Shown in pieces: positions 34,517 through 45,836 of a stretch of 64,000 nucleotides of DNA (position 1 is the stretch's first letter; each line of letters opens with the position of its first letter). The DNA is from Engraulis encrasicolus. Taxonomy: Eukaryota; Chordata; Actinopteri; Clupeiformes; Engraulidae. The translations under genes were made by a program, and so were the position numbers. Location: positions 2,520,542 through 2,584,541 of the forward strand of contig NC_085861.1 of NCBI RefSeq assembly GCF_034702125.1, given 5' to 3'. Below the pieces are notes generated by a model. The model searched no databases and had not been told where the DNA came from. It worked only from the letters and a program-made list of their open reading frames with translations.

Positions 34517-36150
34517 CTTAATATAGCCAAAAATAATGAAGGCATGCTATTTGTAAGTACATCATCTGGTAGACAGGATCATATTGAGGGGCCATGGTGA
34601 TTTTTAGGCCTGTATCTTCCTTCAAACTAAAACCAGAGGTGTCAAAATCTGCTTGTAAATTTTGTATGCAATTCACAGGCTTGAAAAGTGGGCATGGCAC
34701 CCCAACTTTGGAGGGCTTCATCTCTGCAACCGTTGGACGTAGGGTGCTAATACTTGGTATTCTTTCAATTGACATCAAAAGGTACCTGTATGTGAGATAT
34801 CGGGTAAATCGGAGAGGGTCATGTGGGGAGATTCTAGGGAATCATGTGAATTGACATGGAATGACCCTATAGACATAATGCTACTTGTGAAAATTTAGAA
34901 TTAGGTGATCTTATGGGTTCTTCATACATATGGAGAGGTCCTGTCCTTTACCCTCTCTCATACAAATAAAAAATATCTGTTATGGAAATTAGAGGATGGA
35001 GAACCTGCTACCTTGGACATCATCTTGCACTGACACTTCCCCATTCAGATGCAGCTGAGCAAGCATTAGCAGCAGTCTATTCTCACCATAGTTTTAGTGT
35101 GGGAAATGCTCATTTTAATTCAGACCAAGAATCTTCTCAACTCGTTCACAATGTTACATTTGCTGTCAAGCATTTGCTGTCAAGCACAGACTCACCCATA
35201 CTTTCACACTATGTACATTTTTGTAGTTTCATCAATCTGGTCAAGCAGGCTACCACTGCCCTTGCTTCATCTCTGCTGAGTTCGGGACTATATTAACATT
35301 GTCAGCTAAGTATAATGTCATGTAATAACAATGTAATGCATTACACAACATGACATATTGTATATGACTTCGTAGAATGTTTTATTTTCCTGAGGGCTCC
35401 TAGGCTAGAATTACAGCATATACCCTAAAGAAACACCATGCAAAGTTTGGTGCTTTTGTCAGTTCCGTAACGGTAAAACCCTTAACAGACTCCACTATTG
35501 TATGTCCTGCAGTATTCCTGCATGCTTAATCAAAAGTGGTAACTTACATCTGAGGAGTATATGCGCCAAGTTTGGTGTTTGTTTCACCATTTGAACAATT
35601 GTTTCAGTTGCCACTTTATATCTGTATGGCGGCCATCTTGGAAAATGGGCAACCATCTTAAATTTGAAGTGGCCCGCATACTTTTTGGAAATAGTAACAG
35701 AGCTCTCAAGTCTCACGCACTGAGCAGGTGACACACTCTTCAGAGTGTTTTCACACACTCACACGCCACACATGCGTTTTCACACGCCCGTCAATAAAAC
35801 TCACCAGAGTCAATTTTTCACCAGGCTGTTGTGTAGGCTTTGCTAAGGGTAGAGGTGAACCCCTGCAGGCCTTAACGAGCATGACACGTGCGAGGTCTAA
35901 GCTGGATGCATCAACCTACAGGTGTTGTGCGCCAGCTTGCATAACTATGGTGACAACTCTTTAAAATATAAAATAAACCCATCCACCCCAACATCGCGAT
36001 CATAAAATGTTCACAATAATATCCCCAGTATATTTACACCCCCAGTACATTAAACATTCACAAACACACTTTAAAACCCAAAACAGCAATAAGCATAACC
36101 CACTCCCAGCGTGCTCAGTTTCAGGAAGTAACAGGCACAGCACTGTCGTT
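34517..36150. other. No gene or element recognised
   Basis: A 104-codon frame at 34982-35296 (contains YLGHHLALTLPHSDAAEQAL) is the longest but shows no known domain. No inverted ends were noticed. Low-complexity CACAC appears around 35745-35790. Confidence 0.35.
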
Positions 36151-36151
36151 G

Positions 36152-36908
36152 AGCCAATCAGAATAATAGATCGCTATGTTGTTGCGCAGACCTAGTCAAA
36201 GAGGGTGGAGTTTCCGCTAGGGTGTCAGCTAAGCGCGCGAACAACTGTCAGATTCAAAAAATTTCTGACTTGAAAACACATGCGTTTCTGAGCTACTGTG
36301 GAGAACGGCACATCACTGGGGGAACAGCTGTGACAGACGAGGAAATTGGATTGGCCTTCCCAAGACTTCGGACCGGCAGGTAAAAAAATCATCTTACAAA
36401 TATATTCCATTGCTTAGGCTGTAGTGTTACTCGTGGTGAGTGACCAACATTAAGCATACACATTACCGTTTCAAGTTACTGTTAGTTTAGGAATTAATAG
36501 CAAGCTATAAGCTATTAAAAACAGGCTATGCTGGCGATGTTTTAGTGTTCGTTTAGTTCTTTAGTCAGTTTAGTACTTTTTCTGAGTATTATAGAGTAGA
36601 GTCACCTTAGAGCTGTCATGGACATGTATAGGCATACGTTTTTTTTTCTACACGTTTGTAACAGGCTGTTTAGTTACAATGTCAGGGAAGAAACAGAAGA
36701 TCCTTCTTTCCTTCTGGGAAAAGGCTCAGAAACCAAAGAGTCTATAGTGAATGAGAGAGAAGAGGAGAGAACGGAAGAAGAAGAAGAAGAAAGAGTAGAG
36801 GTGCCTGTGCACTCATATTCTTGCTTTGGCACCTCATGTTCTGAGGTTAGATGTAGTAACCACAAGTCACAATGGCCAGCAAGCGGAAAAGTTAATGTCA
36901 AGACCTGA
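36152..36908 (+). other. Possible first exons of an unidentified gene
   Basis: AGCCAATCAGA (36153) resembles a CCAAT box. A candidate non-coding exon ends at a donor CGGCAG-GTAAAA (36380), and a pyrimidine tract plus TTTGTAACAG acceptor precedes 36665. An ATG at 36679 (TTACAATGT) opens MSGKKQKILLSFWEKA, with an in-frame stop after 22 residues; a different frame across the same exon stays open with an EREEERTEEEEEE stretch. The short basic start is reminiscent of hAT-type transposase N-termini, but this is a guess. Could be a decayed autonomous hAT 5' end. Confidence 0.25.
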
Positions 36909-36916
36909 CACGCACA

Positions 36917-38808
36917 CAAGGGCGCCGACAGGCGGGGGAAAGTGGTACTGATTCTAACGGCCCAGACCAACGCAACGGCCCGTCCGCGGATGGCAATTAA
37001 TAGCCTAATAAAATATTAGAACTAATATTCTTGCCTTTTAAAAAAAAGTCTATTTACAATGAAATGGTACCTAATTGGAAATGAACGTAGGCCCACACAC
37101 AACTATCGATTTCCATAAAGTTTTCGTCAGTTCTTTAGGACCCTTCCCCCCTTAGCTCTTGCGAAATGGTGCGGTCCAATCTGGCGGCGCGCGAGGCGTT
37201 GAATCGCACAGCGTCCGAAATGCTGGCAGCAGGAGTACAGAGCGACTTGAGGTCTTCTTAACCCATAGAATGTTAGTAATATAGGCTACAGTAGGCTACA
37301 ATCTATGTCTTAACCACATGATGGTGAGCTGGTGGTGACAGAGTAATGTAGTCAGGTTGGCAAAAACTCAAGAAAAGACGGCAGAAAGAAGAGAGGGTCA
37401 GAAGCAGGCAACTGGTCACTCAATTTTTCTCCAAGAAAGAAGGTATGCTCACTCAATGACATTGCGTTTGCAAACGCAATCAAATGATAGGCCTAACTAA
37501 TCCTTGGATTAACTTCCAAGAGAGCACGTTAGCATGGCTCCTATTTAAAAATTCCACCTTTATTGTCACCGCGAGCAAACGGCAAAAGTGATAAACTACT
37601 TAGCCTCCAAACATAATAGCCTACTTTCCCGACTACCATAGCCTACTGCTGAAGCGATTGCAGGGCTGACAGAATCGCTTGCTTCGTGGGTATTAAGTGC
37701 CAAAATAATGTTTTTTTATATAACTAAATGGTTCGGCCATTATCCTGCATAGCAATGGCACAACACTCATGATGGAGGGGTTGTTGTTTTGTCCATATCA
37801 AATTTGTAGATTATATCCGCGTTTCGTGATGAATGTTGCACGTCTATCAACTGTCAATGTCAGCGCGGTGTGGACCAACAGCGCAAGGGGGGAACACAAC
37901 ACTCGTTGACCTGCTTTTGTTTGTGTTCGGTTTTGACCCTCTCATCAGTAAAGTTTTGGTTCTCTCTGGTCACCCAACAGCATCAGTTGAAACTTAAGTG
38001 AGGGGAATGAAGGCTGATTTGACAACAACTTGTAGCCTAAGTTTTGGATGCTCTCATCAGCCATTTAATTATCATGTTTGCGCAGGAGAGCGGTGCCTTT
38101 GACAAGCGGTGGCTATTTTTACAGTCATTCCTCACAACAATGTAACAACACGGAGTAGGCTAACCTAATGGCTAGGGCAAGAGATTTTCTTGTTTTCATG
38201 AATGTTACAAAGAGTTTTACCCTTGGCATGAAATAGGCTAAATGCTTATCGGATGTCTAAATTAGACTAATGTCATCGTGGTGCTGATGGACAGCGCACC
38301 ATGTTCAGTTTCAGTCCGACAGAAAACTTGGATGCAGAAAATGAACAGCGATTTGACGAGACAGCTGCAGGTTAGATAGTGCTATTGCCGTTAGTCACCA
38401 AATCATTTTGGATAATCTGCGCACACGGCACAGCCTATGTCTAATACCAGACTGACGCGGACTACCAATAAGCTCTGTGAGTGTAACCCTATGGAATTTC
38501 GTCCCGTAGGCTACCCAGGCGGCTAACCACACGGGGTAGGCGCAAAGAAAGGATAATTGTCTCTATGTTGAGTAGCTATCTGCGCTATTTTAATTAAGAG
38601 TTTATGGAAATGATATTGGGAAATCTGTCTTATTTGAATATGGAAAAACAAAAGCCTCAGCTTTTCCGACCATAATGCTTTATGCCCTTCATGCCCCCCT
38701 CCGCTCCCCCGAATAACAATAATAATAATTTAAAAAGAAAAAAAAGAAGGGGGGGGGTAGGCCCAAAATTAGAATCTTTCATAGGGCCCAAAATTCCTGG
38801 CGGCGCCC

Positions 38809-38811
<3 letters not shown>
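36917..38811. mobile_element. hAT-type element, ~1.9 kb, non-coding
   Basis: Left end CAAGGGCGCCGACAGGCGGG and right end CCTGGCGGCGCCCCTG are inverted. Flanking CACACGCA/CACACACA resembles an 8-bp TSD in a CA-rich target. No transposase frame is left inside. Confidence 0.5.

Positions 38812-38903
<92 letters not shown>
38812..38903. repeat. (CA)n microsatellite
   Basis: About 46 uninterrupted CA units next to the hAT right end. Confidence 0.97.
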
Positions 38904-38904
<1 letters not shown>

Positions 38905-38969
38905 CTGTGGTTGGTGAATAAGAGTGGTTCATCTCATGTGCCATAAGCAAAGAGCAGCCAAAATGGATG

Positions 38970-38972
<3 letters not shown>

Positions 38973-39052
<80 letters not shown>
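38973..39052. repeat. (TTA)n microsatellite
   Basis: About 26 TTA units. The poly-Asn frame on the minus strand is an artefact. Confidence 0.97.
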
Positions 39053-39053
<1 letters not shown>

Positions 39054-39267
39054 TTTGTTTGATCTATGCATTTCCTGAAAATAACCTTTGACATTTAGTT
39101 TATTAAAAAAGAAAGAATTCACTTCTTTGTCCGTGTGTTCATATATCTGTATGTCGTGCAGTATTTCACTGGAAATATAATAATTAATGAGGAAATGTCA
39201 GTGCCAGCACCCATCTTTTGCATGGGCCTTTGGGTTTCTTTGGTTGTTTTGAAAGGCAATATGTAAA

Positions 39268-39308
<41 letters not shown>
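39268..39308. repeat. (TTA)n microsatellite
   Basis: About 13 TTA units. Confidence 0.95.
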
Positions 39309-39309
<1 letters not shown>

Positions 39310-39691
39310 ACACACACAAAATATTCAACATATTTTAGTTTTCTTTACTAGATGAAACAAATGACTAGGCCTATTAGTGCTACTTATGTGTTATTGTTGT
39401 TGTAATAACCAGCCGATGGATGGGCCGTTGGGCCGTTGGGCCGAAGGTTCGGTCCCCCCACCCACCCAATCTCACTCCCAACAAAATTCAAAACTTGAGA
39501 GCCCTGTAGTAATGTATAAGGAGTATCTGTACCGATTTTGGCGCTTGACCTTGTATCACAAACTGAAGTATCGGGTCACCTATCTCCCTACCCTAGTTGT
39601 TCCTTTATGTTCAGCCCTGGGTCTGACGGAACTGCCGGCCGTCGCGTAGAGAATGCTGCTGGGCCAGGGGTGGGGCCCACACACTCTCTCT

Positions 39692-39804
<113 letters not shown>

Positions 39805-39904
39805 GGTCCTGGTAGGGTATCATGTTGCATACACACACTCACAAAAGTAAAAAATAAAAAATGAACATGTTCAGTAACAACATAACAAAAGCCAAAGTAA
39901 AACA

Positions 39905-40625
39905 CAGTATAGAGAAGGCATAGAGTCTGTAGCTGAACAGGCTCCTCTGGTTAGCCAGGCATGGGTGCAGGGGGTGTCTGTTCAAGTATGGAGTACAGTC
40001 TGTACAGTCAGTATCCTCTTCTCGGCTGTTGTAGTGAGATCCTCCAGTTCCATGCCCACCACAGACCTAGCATTCCTAACCAGTCTGTCAAGGAGTCCAG
40101 CGTCCCTCTTACTAATCCTACCACCCCAACAGGTAATAGCATAGGTCAGGATGCTAGCCATGACAGGTTGATAAACCATCAGCAGGAGTCTGTTGCAGAC
40201 ATTGAAGGATCTCAGCTTCTTAAGGAAGTAGAGCCTGCTCTGCCCCTTTCCTGTAGAGAGCATCTGAATTAGCAGCCCAGTCAGGATTGTTGTCCAGGTC
40301 TTCCCCTAGGTACTTATAGGGGCCAACCACTGTCTCTTTTGTTTTGGTGGCATTAAGCTGCAGCTGATTGTCCCGGCACCATCTGACGAAGTTCTCCAGT
40401 TCCCTGTTCCAGTTTACTGTCCTTCCTGTCCATCTTTGATGCACGCCAGAATAGCAGTGTCATCAGGGAACTTCTGCATATGACAGGTTTCTGTGTTGTA
40501 GCTGAAGTCAGAGGTGCACAGGGTGAACAACACCGAGGTTTGAGTCCCCGGGGCGGTGGAGCCGTTGAGGGGCAAGGTAAGAGACTCATGTCGTCCGCTT
40601 TGGCGGCGTCATCATGGTGGGGGCT
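39905..40625 (-). pseudogene. CR1/L2-type LINE reverse transcriptase, 3' remnant
   Basis: On the minus strand a decayed RT C-terminus: a FPDDTAIL block (normally FADD) near 40450, LENFVRWCRDNQLQLNATKT (40330-40400), YKYLGEDLDNN, then after a frameshift SRLYFLKKLRSFNV and SILTYAITCWGG. These are the usual post-catalytic blocks of Jockey-superfamily LINEs. The first catalytic Asp residue is not visible and the copy is 5'-truncated. Confidence 0.75.
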
Positions 40626-41182
40626 GGAGGTGATGTCAAGTGCTAGCATTTAGCTTCAGACACTCCGGACACGCATCGTCACTGACTCCCTCGACTCTCT
40701 AGGTCGTCTTCAGACGAGCTTTCCATCATTGCTTCCAGTCATGGAAGTCATGGTTTTCCATACATCTTTTCAGTTCACTGGTACTCTGGGTTCCTGCATC
40801 CTTTATGAGTATCACATATGTTAGTGTAGGACGTCCTCTTAACCGGCACCCACGCAACGGTTCCCACAGCACCAGTTTGCTGGCTGGCAGTTCTGGGTGC
40901 CTTTGGAAATGTTCTACAAGCCTCATTTTCCTTACAGCAATCTTCTCGCTCACCGTTGGTATTCCCTCATACAGGATTTTGTTGGTTACATGTGCACTGC
41001 ACGCAGCATCCTGGTGTAGGCCTAGCACCCATCAAGAGATTTCTCTAGGGTTGGCTTCAGGGTCCAGCATTCACTGCGTTAGAGGAGAACGGACTCTACT
41101 GTCGCACATAAGAAGCTAAGCTTGATTAGGGGGAGATTGGAGTTCCATTCACTGGCCATACCGTTCAGGGCCCTCCAGTTAC

Positions 41183-41535
41183 ACTGTGCAGGAAATGGTC
41201 AAAAAAGGTACTGCAACTATGCTGCTTATTGAAACTGGGTTGCCTATTGCCAAATTTGATCTTTACATGAAAGTTTACTAAGTAATAAACACATATTTTC
41301 TAGTATGGTCCAAGTAGAGTCATTTTTGCAGCTAAAAATGGCAATTTTTGGAAATTCAAAATGGCGGACCATGGAGAAGATCCCCCTTTTCATGTATGAA
41401 AAGTGCAATTTTTCCAGTGATAATGAATACTTAGAATTTGATGCTAGTGGTAAGTATTCATGAAAAAGGTAACATTAGTGAATGGGCAGCATGAATTCTG
41501 GAAATAAACAACTAAAAATCTCACACAGTGTCCCT
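41183..41535 (-). mobile_element. TTAA MITE (GGACACTGTG family), copy 1
   Basis: The right end has CACACAGTGTCCC then TTAA (41536-41539); the left end begins CACTGTGCAGGAAATGG after an eroded TTAC. It is the same family as 47986-48343 and 63219-63446. The element separates two in-order blocks of the LINE. Confidence 0.75.
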
Positions 41536-41966
41536 TTAAGATCTTGCTCCGTTGAGTTGACCCATGAGCCCAGGTATTTGAAGTCACTGACTTCTGTCAG
41601 CACAGTGCCTCCTGCTGTAGTCAGAGGTTGATGTTCTGGTGGAATGTTGTAGGTGATGACCTCAGTATTCTTGGCGTTTAACCTGAGACCGACCTTGGCA
41701 CACTCTAGCTCTACCCTGTTCAGTAGAGTTTGTGCTTGTTCCACGTTGTCGGAGAGCAAACTGATGTCATCTGCATAGTCAAGGTCTGTGAGGACCACTG
41801 CAGGGTATCGACTTGACCTCCTTGGAGATAGTGTGAAGCCAAGTTCCTGCTCTCTCCCACTGATTGCCTTCCTGAGCTCATAATCAAGAGGAAGGGGGCT
41901 AGTGTGTCCCCCTGCATAACTCCAGCCAGGATGCCAAACACCTCACTGTTACTGTTGAAGGAGTTC

Positions 41967-42340
41967 TGTACTGATACGGAACTACTGAGATGCCCAAACG
42001 CGGATGGTGGTTATGGCTGACGCGCTAGATGTTACCAAAAGCTAGTGGCTATGCTACACTGTTGACTTACTGTGAACCAAAACAAAAACGCCTGTAAACA
42101 GTCTTCAAGTTGAATCAAGGCGATCCATTTATTCCAACGAGTCCAATACATCAGCAGGTACAGTAGTCTCAGGCAGCTAGAGTGGCCTCAGCGGTCAAAA
42201 CCCTTTGCCCTTCCGGGTAGGACACCTGACCAACAACACAATAGTTCCTACCTTTATACCTGACGAAAGTAATGAACATACGCCACCCAGTGGAAAACAA
42301 AAACATAACTCAAAAGACACCATACATTTTGGCTCCTACA
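41967..42340 (-). mobile_element. Solo LTR, 374 bp
   Basis: On the minus strand it begins TGTAGGAGCC and ends AGTACA. A TATA box GTATAAAGG lies at about 42251, and AATAAA about 110 bases further on, the normal U3-R-U5 order. Flanks are imperfect (GAAC / TAAC on the minus strand). No internal retroelement remains, so it is the product of LTR recombination inside the LINE. Confidence 0.7.
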
Positions 42341-42780
42341 GTTACAGTCTGTGGTCACCACCCTGGCCCTTGTTCCTGCGTACATGGAGTCTATTGATCG
42401 GAGTGGGTTGGGGGAATACTGTATGCCTTCAGGATCTTCACCACCATGCCTCGGTGCATAGAGTCAAATGCCTTCTTGAAGTCTATGAAGCATAGTGCTG
42501 CTTTCAGGTTGTTTTTCCTCACCTCCTCAATCATTCTCCTTAGCGCCAAGATCGAGAGCAAGCATACATGTATATCTAAGACAAACAGTACAGACATAGT
42601 CTGAGTTTCGTGTAGCAATGTTGATTCCTTCGTTGGCGCTGGCCCACACCACCCAGTCCCAGACTACCTTGCCAACCGATCTACAAAGTGTAAGGGTATA
42701 TTAAATAATTATTTTATATCCAGCTGAGTCATCTAGTTTACTCTTGTCCATAACAAGGTAAGGAAGGAAACAGAAGCCTG

Positions 42781-43330
42781 TATATAGCAAGGATTGAACG
42801 TACACTTGTCAATGGCGGTGGGTTGGTGAGATGTAATTTTTTTCATGTACCACTGAGTTTTAATTGTAAAAAAACCCAAAATAAATGCAGAACATTAGAA
42901 TAATAGTTTTGAAGCAAAACTAAACTATTATTTTGTGATAATTAAGTTAATGTTTGAGAACATTAGCTTCAAGAAGTGCAGTGCATGATGGGTACACAAT
43001 AGCTCCTCCCCTCACTCGTGAAATTTAGTTGCTATCCAAACAATTTGCCATGTACGTAACAACAGAAATATTATCATTGCTGCATTGGCCATGCATTGCA
43101 TTTCTGACTAAGGGCGTACCCATCATGCACTGCACTTCTTGGAGCTAAGTTTCTCAAACATTAACTTATTTATCACAAAGGAATAGCTTAGTTTTGCTTC
43201 CAAACTATTACTCATCGTTATTGTATTATTATTGTAGGGTTTTTACAATTAAAACTATTTGGTGTATGAAAAAAATGACATCTCACCACCCACCGTCATT
43301 GAGAAGTTTACGTCCAATCCTTGCTATATA
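42781..43330. mobile_element. Foldback MITE with TA ends
   Basis: TATATAGCAAGGATTGAACG at the left and CGTCCAATCCTTGCTATATA at the right; arms of about 220 bp share GGCGGTGGGTTGGTGAGATG and GCAGTGCATGATGGGTAC. TA flanks suggest mariner-type mobilisation. Confidence 0.7.
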
Positions 43331-43429
43331 ATGCTTCCAATTACTCACCCATATATTAAGTAGAATAAGTGAGATCTACATATCCAATGAGACAAATGTA
43401 AAATCAGAAATGTTCTTACACTTTGCTTC

Positions 43430-43431
<2 letters not shown>

Positions 43432-43462
<31 letters not shown>
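43432..43462. repeat. Run of 31 G
   Basis: An uninterrupted homopolymer directly followed by TTAAAGTCGGGG. Length should be treated with caution. Confidence 0.9.
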
Positions 43463-43466
<4 letters not shown>

Positions 43467-44040
43467 AGTCGGGGACCTAGGTAGTGCGGGGTCCCTAATC
43501 TGGGCTGAGCAATAGAATAGGGACCCTCATTCCACATCTATTTTCACACTGTTCAGGGTTTGTTCACACAGTGTACCAGGAGCTACACATTGTATTCTGG
43601 CACTTACTGCTTACTCATAAATAACTAGGTCTACTAGGTCCTTACTAAGGTTATATTGGTAATAAATCCCTTATTGTGCATGAACAAGACATTTGCGAAT
43701 AAATGTCTAACAACTGTCTGATTTTGCTTAGTACATGTCTTACAAGTTACTTACTAAGGCATTAATATTGTATGTATTAGTGCTAATAGATGTATCCCTA
43801 AAATAAAGTGTTACCGTCTTTATTTCTCCCGCTGACACATGGGCACCGGAGGAGGTGCGACAGGCAGCAATGCCCAGCAGGTATTAACAGCTACCTCTAT
43901 AATCCCATGGCAATTTTTAAGATTGATCAAAAGAGTGTAGTCAGAAGAAGCAGTGTTTTATAATTACACATAGGCCTATTCTGTTGACAGCCTATATGCT
44001 CAACTTAACACCGGCAAGCAGTTAAGCCTACACACACACA
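43463..44040. other. No gene; LINE 3' snippet and repeat end
   Basis: AATAAAGTGTTACCG near 43803 is a dispersed repeat end. About 43848-43925 (CACCGGAGGAGGTGCGACAG) matches, in the opposite orientation, the 3' end of the LINE at 53020-56240. From about 43966 the DNA is homologous to 60668 onward (GIMAP duplicate flank). Confidence 0.5.
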
Positions 44041-44416
44041 CACTTCATTCATAGCTGCACTAAGTGTAGACAGACAGAAAGGCACATACCTAATGTAGTC
44101 TGAAAGTTTGCTGGAGGACCCATGAGACACAAGTTGATGTTGAACCTGCTTCATAATTCCTTGTGCTTCCTCTACAATCTTTGTCTCTGTAAGAAGTTAA
44201 ATAAGAATGTATTCTTGTTAATGGAAACAAGTAATAATTATTCTACTCTAACATCTTCAATTATTTACTTCACAATGGCTTCTCGAAGGAATGCCACAGC
44301 AAATGTGCACCAAAACTGAAGTCTAACATGTTGGAGTGTTGTTTTGGAGAGGACATTTTTGGACTGGAAGTGTAGTATGAAAGGATCAATATTTTACAAG
44401 CGTGAATGCAACTTAA

Positions 44417-44442
44417 GTTTTATTTTATTTTATTTTATTTTT
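44417..44442. repeat. (TTTTA)n microsatellite
   Basis: About five TTTTA units in the pseudogene intron. Confidence 0.85.
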
Positions 44443-44564
44443 TTACTCAAATAAGTGGATCTGTGTCACAATTGAAATTTGATCAATTTAAATCTGTTCT
44501 GGCTTGGCAAACATTTTGACACACAGTATTCACATTATTCAACAGAATGTTACTACATAGTTAA

Positions 44565-45135
44565 CACTCAGAGGTCTAATGCCCTCCAGAGGGCAATTTG
44601 ACATGTCTCCAAAAATAAATCTGTAACTCTGTGAGTTTTTGTCATTGAAACATATATATCTAGATATATTTATTGTGTGTTTTCTTGCACTTTTTGAAGA
44701 CCTCTGACCTCTGTTTTTTTTTTGTATAGTTGTGTTTACACTCAATTTAAATAAAACATGTTAGTATGACACTGTGATATATTGGTTTGATAACCAGGAA
44801 TGTAAAGTGTATTAATAAATCACGGAGACCGATCGTAGCATGACTGTATGTTTATAGTAGTCTTCAACATAATACAGGTTCACTTGTACTGTAGTACTAG
44901 ACCTATGTATTCACTAACGTGGAGGCCACCCTGTGGTAAGGAGGTGAACTACAACTAAATACACAATACATCACAACATCCAATTTTCTTTCAGATTATT
45001 TCTTGTCAGGCTTTTCAGAATACAACCATATATTTCACTTTTGCATAGATGCTTACTGTTAGTTGAAAATACTTGAAAATGTCAGGGTGGTGCAAGCAGC
45101 CTAAAAGCCTCTGAAAGGCCTTAGACCTCAGAGGG
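44565..45135 (-). mobile_element. piggyBac-like MITE, copy 3
   Basis: TTAA at 44561-44564 and 45136-45139. Inverted relative to copies 1 and 2, with CCTCTGAGGTCTAAGG at its right end. The homologous empty site in the other GIMAP copy reads TAGTTAATAATATTAGC at about 62247. A 203-bp solo LTR interrupts it. Confidence 0.85.
44773..44975. mobile_element. Small solo LTR, 203 bp
   Basis: Ends TGTGATAT and ATCACA with TG/CA termini. Flanks ACAC (44769-44772) and ACAT (44976-44979). Copy 2 of the host MITE reads through this point, giving an exact boundary. Confidence 0.65.
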
Positions 45136-45570
45136 TTAATACTATAAGCACATTAGTCATGTGACTGTATGGGAACCAATGCCTTCAGCCTTTGGACCCA
45201 TAACATAGTATTTACTAAACTTGGGTACTCACCATTTCGTTTCTTCTTCTTCCTTTCTTCGTCTTCAGTTACATCATCCTCTCTTGGTCTTTTGGACCCT
45301 GCCTGACGTGAGGTCTCTGGCATGACTTCAGTTCACAGTTGAGATGACTCCCCCCATTTTTCTGCACCATACTGCATGAAAGATACTCAGCTTAGAGAAA
45401 CAACTTTTATGGGGTTTTTTTTAAGTTTGATCAGAAGAGTGTAGACCGAAGTGAAAAACAATCTAACCATGGTTTTACCACGGTTTACAGATATTCATCA
45501 ACTTACACTTAGCTGACGCTTTAAAAAAAATTCTTCAGTACGTATTGGTGACAGTCCTTGAAGCAATGGG

Positions 45571-45732
45571 CTCGTTCGTGATGAAGCAGTGCTGCTTTTG
45601 CTAAGCAGCGAGCATGCACACTTTGCCAGTTTGATGCATTCTGGTTAGAAAATTCAAACCAGAATGCATCAAACTGGCAAAGTGTGCATGCTCGCTGCTT
45701 AGCAAAAGCAGCACTGCTTCGTCACGAACGAG
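45571..45732. repeat. Near-perfect palindrome, 76-nt arms, 10-nt loop
   Basis: Arm 45571-45646 and arm 45657-45732 are reverse complements with a single mismatch; loop AGAAAATTCA. Ends CTCGTTCGTGA / TCACGAACGAG. No TSD or coding capacity. Confidence 0.95.
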
Positions 45733-45836
45733 ACTAATGTTGAGTTAGGTGCTTTGCCCAAGGGCACTTCAGCAATGAATGGAGGTGTAGGGCAAGATTC
45801 AAACCTGGAACTCTGTGATCTTCAGTCGAACTCCCT

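Larger units (their letters stand above)
40640..42620 (-). pseudogene. Non-LTR retrotransposon RT and C-terminus, interrupted twice
   Basis: On the minus strand: FIDFKKAFDSMHRGMVV (42450-42520), FGILAGVMQGDTLAPF (near 41890), the catalytic YADDISLLSDN (near 41760), FKYLGSWVNSTEQDLK, NWRALNGMASEW (near 41165), ATVESVLL, and a C-terminal domain with HPELPASKLVLWEPL and GRPTL ending at 40726. A solo LTR (41967-42340) and a TTAA MITE (41183-41535) split it. On removing them the blocks follow in family order. EN and the RT N-terminus are absent. Clade not assigned. Confidence 0.8.
44090..45374 (-). pseudogene. Truncated GIMAP-like duplicate
   Basis: Two exon remnants in minus orientation. Exon remnant 1 (45233-45374) encodes the highly charged tail (KRPRED, TEDEERKKKKRN) seen at the end of the main exon of the gene at 61904-63030, with a donor GTGAGT at 45232; a frameshift lies within it and homology stops at about 45374, so the AIG1 domain is missing. 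Exon remnant 2 (44090-44186) has an acceptor TTACAG and donor GTATGT and encodes EEAQGIMKQVQHQL then KLSDYIR, matching the last visible exon of the intact copy. The intron carries a piggyBac-like MITE absent from the other copy. Confidence 0.75.

Noticed and set aside
42270..42290. CTGACGAAAG as hammerhead core
   Set aside because: No stem II or GAAA block follows; it lies within the solo LTR.
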